A stretch of 64,000 nucleotides of DNA from JANQEU01 sp965242805 (GTDB lineage: Bacteria; Bacteroidota; Bacteroidia; Cytophagales; Cyclobacteriaceae): positions 4,340,001 through 4,404,000 of the forward strand of contig CBDETD010000002.1 in assembly GCA_965242805.1 (NCBI GenBank), in the 5' to 3' direction. Under the pieces are notes generated by a model. The model saw nothing but the letters and a program-made list of their open reading frames with translations. It made no database searches and was not told where the DNA came from. This document shows positions 35,510 to 43,395 of this stretch, piece after piece. A program made the position numbers and the translations under genes. The number at the start of each line of letters is the position of its first letter. Within the stretch, counting starts at the first letter, position 1.

Positions 35510-35752
35510 ATGGGACAACCAAAAATTGCTGATAACCAACCAAAACCTGTTGAACTTGAAGCTGGAAAAACATACTTCTGGTGTTCATGCGGGGAATCAT
35601 CCAATCAACCATTTTGTGATGGATCTCACAAGACGACTGATTTTACACCTTTGATGTTCAAGGCGGAGGAAACCACAACAGCATATTTATGCATGTGTAA
35701 ACAAACGGGGAATCCAGGATTTTGTGATGGATCACACAAAAGCCTATCTTAA
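35510..35752 (+). CDS. Small CDGSH iron-sulfur protein with two cluster motifs
   Basis: An 80-residue protein with two complete CDGSH-type sites: Cys25, Cys27, Cys36, His40, and Cys61, Cys63, Cys72, His76. Each binds a [2Fe-2S] cluster through three Cys and one His. The tandem two-motif arrangement is a known bacterial form. No membrane segment is present, so it acts in the cytoplasm, probably in redox or iron-sulfur transfer. The next gene begins four bases past its stop, so the two may be co-transcribed. Confidence 0.92.
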   Translation: MGQPKIADNQPKPVELEAGKTYFWCSCGESSNQPFCDGSHKTTDFTPLMFKAEETTTAYLCMCKQTGNPGFCDGSHKSLS

Positions 35753-35755
35753 CCC

Positions 35756-36646
35756 GTGGTTTATTCTGTAGCAAGGCTTTCTTTCATACTACTCGCTCTA
35801 TTCGTTGCTTGTACTCCTGAGGTTCAAATAGCGACTGAACAACAACTATCATCGTGGGAAAATTGGAAAAAAAACCGCCTTAATGAGTTGAAATCCCCTG
35901 TTGGATTCCTGAATCTGGCGGGTCTGTATTGGCTTCAGGATGGAGCTAACACATTTGGCTCCGATTCATCCAATGACATAATATTCCCGACCGACTTGCC
36001 CAAAAAAATGGGAGTTTTGGAGTTGCGAGGTAATGAAGTGATTGGGTTGGACTTCCATGAAGAAATACTTGTTGATTCGGTCGGATCATACTCCGGACAG
36101 GTCTATCATACGGACTCTTCAAAAGTGCCTAAAATGGAATGGGGAACTTATCGTTGGTTTATCATTAAAAGGGCTGATGATATTGGGATCCGCCTAAAGA
36201 ACCTGGATCATCCTAATCTTGCGAAGGAAATTGATATTAAATACTATGGATTCAATTCGGGTCTGGTGGTCAATGCCGAATTCGTACCTTATCCCATTCC
36301 AAAAAAATTAAAGATCGAGAATGTACTTGGCCATCATTTTGAAATGAATATTTCGGGTCAATTGCAATTCAAATTGAACGGAATCAACTATACCCTGGAG
36401 CCTATGGATGAAGGTAAGAAATTCTTCATCATCTTCTCTGACGAGACAAGCGCCATTGAAACCTATGGTAGTGGCAGATATTTGTATGCTATGCGACCGA
36501 AACCGGGTGAAAAGGTGTTGATTGATTTCAATCGAAGCTACAATCCTCCCTGTGCATTCACCGACTTCGCTACCTGCCTGATCCCTCCTCCCGAAAATCG
36601 TCTGACCATTAAGGTAGAGGCTGGGGAGCTGGATTATCACATGTGA
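35756..36646 (+). CDS. DUF1684 domain lipoprotein
   Basis: A 296-residue protein starting at GTG (no upstream ATG is available because the CDGSH stop lies directly before). The signal MVYSVARLSFILLALFVAC gives a lipoprotein Cys at 19. The domain reads WENWKKNRLNELKSPVGFLNLAGLYWL at the start and RPKPGEKVLIDFNRSYNPPCAFTDFATCLIPPPENRLTIKVEAGE at the end, which is the DUF1684 signature. The function of this domain is not established. It ends the operon before the alginate regulator region. Confidence 0.85.
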   Translation: MVYSVARLSFILLALFVACTPEVQIATEQQLSSWENWKKNRLNELKSPVGFLNLAGLYWLQDGANTFGSDSSNDIIFPTDLPKKMGVLELRGNEVIGLDFHEEILVDSVGSYSGQVYHTDSSKVPKMEWGTYRWFIIKRADDIGIRLKNLDHPNLAKEIDIKYYGFNSGLVVNAEFVPYPIPKKLKIENVLGHHFEMNISGQLQFKLNGINYTLEPMDEGKKFFIIFSDETSAIETYGSGRYLYAMRPKPGEKVLIDFNRSYNPPCAFTDFATCLIPPPENRLTIKVEAGELDYHM

Positions 36647-36751
36647 TTACCATTAACGATTTCGGAAATTCAATCGATTTCATTGGTCTCTTTTTCACGA
36701 CTTGTGAATAAAAGAGCCTAAATAATTTGGAATTTTAACTGGTGATCCATA

Positions 36752-36767
36752 AATTGGTTGACCAATT
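36752..36767. promoter_or_regulatory. Palindromic operator candidate for the GntR regulator
   Basis: AATTGGTTGACCAATT is an inverted repeat with 7-base arms and a TG centre, 19 bases before the GntR gene start. Direct copies of ACTGGT lie at 36738-36743 and 36768-36773. The same half-sites AATTGGT and ACCAATT recur 13 bases apart at 45803-45829, after the SusCD gene block. FadR-type GntR repressors bind palindromes of this size, so autoregulation and alginate control are inferred. Confidence 0.5.
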
Positions 36768-36786
36768 ACTGGTTTACTAGACTGAT

Positions 36787-37509
36787 ATGTCCAAAGAATT
36801 AATAAACACCTTCAAAGAAATTGTCATTGAGAAACCAGTTGACAAAATCATAAATCAAATAAAGGAACTCATTTCTACAGGGCAACTTAAGGCAGGTGAC
36901 AGATTACCATCAGAGAGATTGTTAAGTGAAAAGTTTGGTGTCAGCCGCACGTACGTGCGAGATGCCATCAGGAAACTTGAGTTCTATGGGATTCTTAAGA
37001 CCTTGCCACAAAGTGGGACTGTGGTAGCCGGTTTTGGAATTACGGCATTGGAGGGACTTATCTCGGATGTGCTGCAGTTACAGGGTACGGATTTTCACTC
37101 TCTAGTCGAGACAAGGGTAATTCTGGAAGTTAATTCTGCACGTTTCGCATCATTAAGAAGAACTGAAGACGACTTGATTGAACTTTCTAATGCTCTTGAT
37201 GCCTACGAAAAAGCTGTCCATAGTGGGAAGCAAGCTGTGGAGGAAGACCTTTTATTTCATTTAAAAATTGCTGAAGCAAGTAAAAATTCCGTTCTGAATT
37301 CCTTGATGCTGATTGTGACACCTGACATCCTCACAAATTTCACTGAAAATAATGTTTGTGCAGGGGATCGGCCGATTACAGCATTGGCTGAACATCATGA
37401 AATCCTAGAACATATAAGAAAAAAAGAGAGCGATTTGGCTGGAGAAGCTATGAGGTCGCATCTCCAAGAGATACTCAACTTTTCAATCGAAAATGGCCAA
37501 ATAAATTAA
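36787..37509 (+). CDS. GntR family regulator with FCD domain, likely alginate-locus regulator
   Basis: A 240-residue protein. Residues 14-80 form the winged helix (RLPSERLLSEKFGVSRTYVRDAIRKLEFYGIL). Residues 100-235 form an FCD ligand-binding bundle with the metal residues Asp154, His158, His203 or His204, and His225 in place. Its position as first gene upstream of the SusCD genes suggests it senses an alginate breakdown intermediate such as DEH or KDG and represses the locus. A GntR-family repressor (AusR) is known to control alginate genes in Zobellia. No relation beyond family is claimed. Confidence 0.87.
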   Translation: MSKELINTFKEIVIEKPVDKIINQIKELISTGQLKAGDRLPSERLLSEKFGVSRTYVRDAIRKLEFYGILKTLPQSGTVVAGFGITALEGLISDVLQLQGTDFHSLVETRVILEVNSARFASLRRTEDDLIELSNALDAYEKAVHSGKQAVEEDLLFHLKIAEASKNSVLNSLMLIVTPDILTNFTENNVCAGDRPITALAEHHEILEHIRKKESDLAGEAMRSHLQEILNFSIENGQIN

Positions 37510-37542
37510 ACTGCGGATGGTGGATAGAAAAGATTAAAATAT

Positions 37543-37571
37543 AAATGGATTAGCTAAGAGCTAATCCATTT
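37543..37571 (+). terminator. 13-bp hairpin between GntR and SusC genes
   Basis: The arms AAATGGATTAGCT and AGCTAATCCATTT pair perfectly around a three-base loop, starting 34 bases past the GntR stop. Only three T follow, so it is a weak terminator by sequence. It may instead be a structure limiting readthrough into, or regulating, the susC leader. Confidence 0.5.
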
Positions 37572-37728
37572 GGGCAGGATGGATCCAAGCAGTGTCCTTC
37601 TAAAAACCAGCTGTTTGATTCCATAATCCAACTTACTCCAAAGATAGTACTATTCCTATCGATTTTCAAGGGCTTCATAGCTCCTGCCCTTCTCAAGCCC
37701 TTTATTCTATTATCAAATAAAAAATGTA

Positions 37729-40700
37729 ATGAAGAGAAAAAAATCGACTAATCAATTAGTAAAATCATTATGGCTAGGAGCTTTTATGATTTTCTTTTTT
37801 ACTCAGATTAGTGCCCAGGATCTTCAGGTACGTGGAACGGTTGTAGACGAAACTACAAATGAAGCAATACCGGGAGTGACCGTAATTATAAAGGGGACTA
37901 ACAGAGGTACCATCACAGACGTGAATGGAAATTATTCACTCCAAGCGAGTGGAGATGAAATTCTGATATTTTCATTTATTGGGATGACTACAGAGGAGGT
38001 TCCAATTAATAACAGATCGGTTATTGACCTTCCAATGACGATAGATTTGCAGCAGTTGGATGAAGTGGTGGTCATAGGGTATGGTACCCAGAAAAAATCT
38101 CACCTCACTGGTGCAATTTCGAAAGTAGAAAACAGGAAGCTGGATCAATTACCTGTGGCGAGAGTAGATGATGCACTTATTGGTCAGGTGTCAGGCGTTA
38201 ATATTCAAGCCACAAATGCAGAGGCAGGTGGTGCTCCTACAATTACCATCAGGGGTGTTGGATCTATAACTGCTGACTCTGGTCCGGCAGTAGTGGTTGA
38301 TGGGATCGTTGTAAACGCGGATTTTCTATCGAATTTAGATATGAATGATGTAGCATCTTTTGAAGTATTAAAAGACGCAGCATCTGCGGCAATTTATGGT
38401 AGCGAAGGTTCCAATGGCGTCATTATGATCACTACCAAAAGTGGTCAGCCAGGAAAAACAAAATTCAGTTATCAGACCTATGTTGGTTGGAAAGAAGCAC
38501 ACGGAAGTGAAGATTACGAGAAGAGTGTTAAAGATTGGGTGGCTTTCGAACAAAGAGAAACTGAAACTCTTTCTGAAGAAAGTCAATACATGCTAAAAAT
38601 ATTGGAATTAACCGGTATTGATAGGGATTGGCAAGATGTTTTCTTTGATGGAGGGAACATTACAAGTCATTCATTTTCCGCGAGAGGAGGAAATGATATA
38701 ACGACTTTCAGCGCCGCTTTGCGATATCTTCATGATGAAGGGGTGGTCATTACGGACGACTACAAAATGTATAGTGCAAGGCTTAAGTTGGATTCAAAAC
38801 TGAATGATAAATTAAAATTTGGGGTCAATGTCTCACCTTCTTACTCAAAACGAAGACGTTTACCGACATCAATACATAATCCAATACGTCAATCACCTTG
38901 GTTGCCTATTTATCACACAGATGCAACACTTCAGCTTATCAATAGGGATGTATATCCCGATGTTGGCGTCGGGGATTACTTCCGAGAAAATCACTTAATA
39001 GAGCTGGATTTGGATGGTGATGGCAGTGATACCCGTCCTCGTACTTCAGGAGATTCAAACCCTTATCAACAGTATGTTGAGAGAGAACACTGGGAGTATA
39101 AAACCAAGTTATTTAGTTCCGCATACTTAAGTTATGACATTCTAGATGGACTTACAGCAAAGACATCTTTAGCGACTACTTTAGAACAAAGAAAGCGAGA
39201 AAGGTGGGATGGTACAAACTACCATGCCGCAGGAGCCAGCAGATCACAGTATTACTTGCAAAACAGGTTCCAAACAAGATTGATTTCGGATAACACCTTG
39301 TCTTACAATAAGGATTTCGGTAATCATGAATTTGGTGCACTTGCAGGTGTTACTATACAACAGAGAACCAGTAACATTAGTGAGCTTACAGGTATAGGAT
39401 ATACCAATGACTTGCTCAAAAACTTACAAGGAGCAACCCAAGTTTCCGAACCTGCAGAGATTAACACCGAACTCAATAAGGTTGGCTATTTCTTTAGACT
39501 GAATTACGCTTTTGCAGGAAAATACTTGGTAAATGCATCTTTTAGACGGGACGGTAGCTCCGTATTCGGACCAAATTCCAAGTATGGTAATTTCCCTGCT
39601 GTCTCGGTTGGATGGAATATTGCCGATGAAAGTTTCTTGGCAGGGAATAATCTGATAAGCATTTTGAAGCTAAGAGTAAGCTATGGCTTTACTGGATCTG
39701 AGAGATTTAATGTTGGTAGTGATGTTGTCAATAGGTGGCCATACTTGGCATTGCTGCAAAATTCCAATGCAATCATTGACGGGGCAATAGTAAACGGGGT
39801 TTCACCTCTGAATATTGCAAATACTTTATTGCAATGGGAGGCCTCGGAAGAATTCAATCCTGCGATAGACTTTGGTCTTTTTGACAACAGGGTAACAGGA
39901 TCGTTGGATTGGTATACAAGGGTTAGCAACGAGTTGCTATTGGAAAATCCTGTTTCTTATGTTACTGGTTTTACCAGTGGTATTGTAAATCTAGGTGAAG
40001 TTCGAAACCGAGGATTTGAATTTGAATTGAGAACCAGAAATTTTGTTCAAAATCCATTTACCTGGAGTACGACAATTATTACATCTACCAATCAAAATGA
40101 GCTCTTAGCATTCGGTGATTCAAACAATGCGCTAATACAGGATACCTACGGTAGGAATTCACAATGGATTAATCGGATTGGCGAACCTATTTCTTCTTTC
40201 TATGGCTATGTTGTGGACACTGATATTTATAACGATGCAGAGTTTAGAGTTGCTTATGTTGACAAACCCTGGAATCGAATTAACGGTCAGGCCGATGATA
40301 CCATAGTGAGGGATTTAAATGGCGATGGTAAGATTACAGAGGATGATAAGGCTATCCTTGGAGATCCTTATCCTGACATTTTATACAGTGTAACCAATGA
40401 GTTTACTTATCGTGATTTTGATTTCTCATTTATGATTCAAGGAAGCCTGGGTGCCCAGGTTAATAATATCGGGGATCAATATTTCTATAATTGGTTTGGG
40501 AACAGAACCAGATCTGGTGGTGAAACACAAGCTGTGGAAGATGGACTAGTACCTCATGAATCTTTTATCCAAGAAAAAGTATTGACTAGCGAAGTTATTG
40601 CGAGTGCTGATTACTTTTCACTACGTAATGTGAGCTTGGGATACAGTCTTCCTTCTAACCTGAGATCAATAATTGGAGTACAAGGGCTAAGGGTTTATGC

Positions 40701-40854
40701 CACTGCTCAGAATTTATTTTATAAGACTGCTTCTGACTATCACGGTTTCAACCCAGAACATGTAGATGGTAATAATCCGAGGGCTTATGGATCTCAAAGA
40801 GCAGGTACGCCATTATTTAGGACGATTACTTTGGGTCTGAACGTTGACTTTTAA
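37729..40854 (+). CDS. susC: SusC/RagA family TonB-dependent receptor
   Basis: A 1041-residue outer-membrane transporter. A signal peptide (LWLGAFMIFFFTQISAQ) is followed by a carboxypeptidase-D-like domain (VRGTVVDETTNEAIPGVTVIIKGTNRGTITDVNGNYSL). The link LDEVVVIGYGTQKKSHLTGAIS then leads to the plug domain (VDDALIGQVSGVNIQ, PTITIRGVGSI, PAVVVDGIVVN, EVLKDAASAAIYGSEGSNGVIMITTKSG) and a 22-strand barrel ending in LFRTITLGLNVDF. Imports glycan oligomers bound by SusD; in this locus the substrate is inferred to be alginate oligosaccharide. It heads the structural genes of the locus. Confidence 0.93.
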   Translation: MKRKKSTNQLVKSLWLGAFMIFFFTQISAQDLQVRGTVVDETTNEAIPGVTVIIKGTNRGTITDVNGNYSLQASGDEILIFSFIGMTTEEVPINNRSVIDLPMTIDLQQLDEVVVIGYGTQKKSHLTGAISKVENRKLDQLPVARVDDALIGQVSGVNIQATNAEAGGAPTITIRGVGSITADSGPAVVVDGIVVNADFLSNLDMNDVASFEVLKDAASAAIYGSEGSNGVIMITTKSGQPGKTKFSYQTYVGWKEAHGSEDYEKSVKDWVAFEQRETETLSEESQYMLKILELTGIDRDWQDVFFDGGNITSHSFSARGGNDITTFSAALRYLHDEGVVITDDYKMYSARLKLDSKLNDKLKFGVNVSPSYSKRRRLPTSIHNPIRQSPWLPIYHTDATLQLINRDVYPDVGVGDYFRENHLIELDLDGDGSDTRPRTSGDSNPYQQYVEREHWEYKTKLFSSAYLSYDILDGLTAKTSLATTLEQRKRERWDGTNYHAAGASRSQYYLQNRFQTRLISDNTLSYNKDFGNHEFGALAGVTIQQRTSNISELTGIGYTNDLLKNLQGATQVSEPAEINTELNKVGYFFRLNYAFAGKYLVNASFRRDGSSVFGPNSKYGNFPAVSVGWNIADESFLAGNNLISILKLRVSYGFTGSERFNVGSDVVNRWPYLALLQNSNAIIDGAIVNGVSPLNIANTLLQWEASEEFNPAIDFGLFDNRVTGSLDWYTRVSNELLLENPVSYVTGFTSGIVNLGEVRNRGFEFELRTRNFVQNPFTWSTTIITSTNQNELLAFGDSNNALIQDTYGRNSQWINRIGEPISSFYGYVVDTDIYNDAEFRVAYVDKPWNRINGQADDTIVRDLNGDGKITEDDKAILGDPYPDILYSVTNEFTYRDFDFSFMIQGSLGAQVNNIGDQYFYNWFGNRTRSGGETQAVEDGLVPHESFIQEKVLTSEVIASADYFSLRNVSLGYSLPSNLRSIIGVQGLRVYATAQNLFYKTASDYHGFNPEHVDGNNPRAYGSQRAGTPLFRTITLGLNVDF

Positions 40855-40872
40855 TTGAAAAAGAAACAAATC

Positions 40873-42330
40873 ATGAAACATATAAAACTTTTATTATTTG
40901 CCATTGCAGCGGTGATTTTCTCATCCTGTGACGATGGTGATTTTCTAAATCCACTTCCCGATACAGTAGTCGCATTGGATTCATATTTTGCTACTGATGA
41001 TGATGTATTGTCCGGAATTTATGGAATCTATGATGCCCTCCAGGGAGTCAATGAGAGTACGGAAACGAATATTGGGCGTGCGAACAGGGGGGTGCAATTT
41101 GAGCATCTTTTGACAGAACATCGTACAGATAATACCAGAAATGCAACATTGGAGGGTTCAAAAGCTGATTTTCACAGATATAAAATTGAATCCATAAATG
41201 TGGAATCCGAAGATTATTATCAGTCAATGTATGATGTTATCTTCAGAGTGAATAATATCCTCAACTACATTGGGGTAGCTGATGAAAATAATCAAGCCAG
41301 ATATGCAGCTGAGGCTAAATTCTTGAGAGCCTACGCCTATTTCAAATTAGTTAGGTTGTTTGGTGACGTTCCACTGGTCACAACTCCCATCGATCCTACA
41401 AACAGAACGGCACTTTTCACCAGAGTGGCTGAGGCAACGATTTATGAACAGATAATCGAGGATTTACAAGAGGCTGTTGAGGTTTTGGATAATTCTCATA
41501 AGTCAAGAGCCTCAAGAGGTGCGGCCCAGGGTATATTGGCCAAGGTTTATTTATCTCAAGCAACACCTAATTATGGTGATGCAGAAGATCTGTGTGAAGC
41601 GATTATTAGTTCTGGTGCTTATTCTTTGCAAACTGATTTCTACGATGTGTTTTACAATGAGCTCAACAGTGAAATCATTTTTGCTATTCAGTACATACCT
41701 GGAAATGCTGCCGAAAGCCAAGGTTTTTCTGCGGAATTTACTTCTTCCGTACGTGCAGGTAGAGAAGATGGTCAGAACATTGTTAACCTTAATCTTTTCA
41801 ATGACTTTCAGGCCTTTGGGGGCAATAGAACAGCTGTTTCTATAACCGATCTGAGTGGTACTCTGGCAGATGATGAAAATGAAGTAATCAAGTTCTTGCC
41901 AGAAGGTTCTGACGTTACAACTTCTCCTCCGACATATGGTGTTGGACGTGATGCGGGTAATGATTACATCGCCCTTCGTTATGCAGATGTACTGCTATTA
42001 CATGTTGAAGCAACAATGGCAGGAGGACCTGCAACTGTTGATCCTGCAGCTTTGGCTTCTTTCCAGGAAGTCAGGGATAGGGCCGGTTTGACAACTCCGG
42101 TGGTTTCAATTTCTAAAGCTGATTTAATGACTGAAAGAAGGGTAGAATTAGCTTTTGAGAATCAACGATATTTTGATTTGATCAGATTCGGAGAATTAGA
42201 CAATGTGTTGTCTGCTCATTCAGACGAGATGGGATACGTCTATGATACAAGACAAGCCAGATATCTACCAATTCCACAACGGGAGATTAACCTAAGTGGA
42301 GGTCTACTAACACAGAACCTTGGTTATTAA
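40873..42330 (+). CDS. susD: SusD/RagB family outer-membrane glycan-binding lipoprotein
   Basis: A 485-residue lipoprotein (MKHIKLLLFAIAAVIFSSC). Typical SusD landmarks: FLNPLPDTVVALDSYFATDDDVLSGIYGIYDAL, VNNILNYIGVADENNQARYAAEAKFLRAYAYFKLVRLFGDVPLVTTPI, RYADVLLLHVEA and VELAFENQRYFDLIRFGELD near the C-terminus. It caps the SusC channel and binds the oligosaccharide at the surface. An upstream TTG (40855) would add six residues before the signal; the ATG at 40873 is preferred. It follows susC by 18 bases. Confidence 0.94.
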   Translation: MKHIKLLLFAIAAVIFSSCDDGDFLNPLPDTVVALDSYFATDDDVLSGIYGIYDALQGVNESTETNIGRANRGVQFEHLLTEHRTDNTRNATLEGSKADFHRYKIESINVESEDYYQSMYDVIFRVNNILNYIGVADENNQARYAAEAKFLRAYAYFKLVRLFGDVPLVTTPIDPTNRTALFTRVAEATIYEQIIEDLQEAVEVLDNSHKSRASRGAAQGILAKVYLSQATPNYGDAEDLCEAIISSGAYSLQTDFYDVFYNELNSEIIFAIQYIPGNAAESQGFSAEFTSSVRAGREDGQNIVNLNLFNDFQAFGGNRTAVSITDLSGTLADDENEVIKFLPEGSDVTTSPPTYGVGRDAGNDYIALRYADVLLLHVEATMAGGPATVDPAALASFQEVRDRAGLTTPVVSISKADLMTERRVELAFENQRYFDLIRFGELDNVLSAHSDEMGYVYDTRQARYLPIPQREINLSGGLLTQNLGY

Positions 42331-42348
42331 TATTTAAATAAGTGAGTT

Positions 42349-43353
42349 ATGAAATATAAAATAAATATTTTCAGCATAAGGTTAAGGTTCCTCTTAATAA
42401 TTGCGGTAGCAAGCTTTATCGCGAGCTGTGAGTTGAGACCTGATCTACCAGAGTCCGGCAGTATTCTTGATGAAAATCCACCGGTAGCTGATTTTACTTA
42501 TATCCCATCTGCTGAGGATTTCAGAGTCTTATCGTTTACAAATTTATCTGCAGAAGCTACCAATTACCTATGGGACTTTGGTACCAATGCGGTGGTATGT
42601 GAAATGGTAGATGGAGAATTAGTCTGCGGTACAGAAACCACATCCACCGCTGCAGAACCTATTGCAAAATTTGAAGCAGGGGAAGGGACATACGCCGTGA
42701 GTTTGACGGCTCTTGATGCCAATCAGGCCTCTCATACCGTAGAGATCATGGTTGAAGTCATTGATGTATTCGTTCCCCTTCCAGTGACAGTTCTCAATGG
42801 TGATTTTGAGGATAGCAGAAATAATTGGGAAATTGATTTTTCCAATGGATGGAGCAGTTCTGCTTTTGAGTCCAGCTCAGATGGGTCTCCATTAATGTAT
42901 GATGGAACCGATACTGGTGGTAAAACAAGAGGAGCAAAATGGAATGCGACCAGGTCCGTGGGGTCATTAGCCACCGCTGGTAATACTAGAGTTGCCTACC
43001 AGGCAATCGTAGTATCTCCTTCATCGGAACAGCGAACTGTTAACTACATACTGGAATTTGAGTATGCAATCAAGGACGATATAGCTACTGATCCTCCGGA
43101 GGGAAGAATAGTTATCGCTGATATTGTTGAAGGCCACTATACAGATGGCTGGGAGGCTTATCAGAATACCGATCGAGGCGGAGGTACCAGTCTCTTGCAT
43201 ATAGAAGTTTCGGAAAGAAAAGGAAAAGGAAACTTTACTGTAGTCACTGGTGAGTTTACTGCTCCCGAAAGCGGTCAGGTTGCCATTATGCTTTCAGCAA
43301 TTACTCCTGTTGATGTCTATGTAGATAACGTTAAAGTTTATCCTGCCGACTAA
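42349..43353 (+). CDS. PKD-domain lipoprotein, likely surface alginate-binding protein
   Basis: A 334-residue lipoprotein with Cys27 after FLLIIAVASFIAS. A PKD domain occupies about residues 45-140 (PPVADFTYIP, LWDFGTN). A jelly-roll-like module fills about 147-334: LNGDFEDSRNNWEIDFSNG, SSDGSPLMYDGTDTGGKTRGAKW, and a C-terminal APESGQVAIMLSAITPVDVYVDNVKVYP. A related module occurs in the next gene. Position after susD and the lack of catalytic motifs point to a surface glycan-binding protein; alginate as ligand is inferred from the locus. Confidence 0.8.
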   Translation: MKYKINIFSIRLRFLLIIAVASFIASCELRPDLPESGSILDENPPVADFTYIPSAEDFRVLSFTNLSAEATNYLWDFGTNAVVCEMVDGELVCGTETTSTAAEPIAKFEAGEGTYAVSLTALDANQASHTVEIMVEVIDVFVPLPVTVLNGDFEDSRNNWEIDFSNGWSSSAFESSSDGSPLMYDGTDTGGKTRGAKWNATRSVGSLATAGNTRVAYQAIVVSPSSEQRTVNYILEFEYAIKDDIATDPPEGRIVIADIVEGHYTDGWEAYQNTDRGGGTSLLHIEVSERKGKGNFTVVTGEFTAPESGQVAIMLSAITPVDVYVDNVKVYPAD

Positions 43354-43395
43354 TCGGAAGGATTAAATATTAGCGAATAATAAAGATTTGAAATT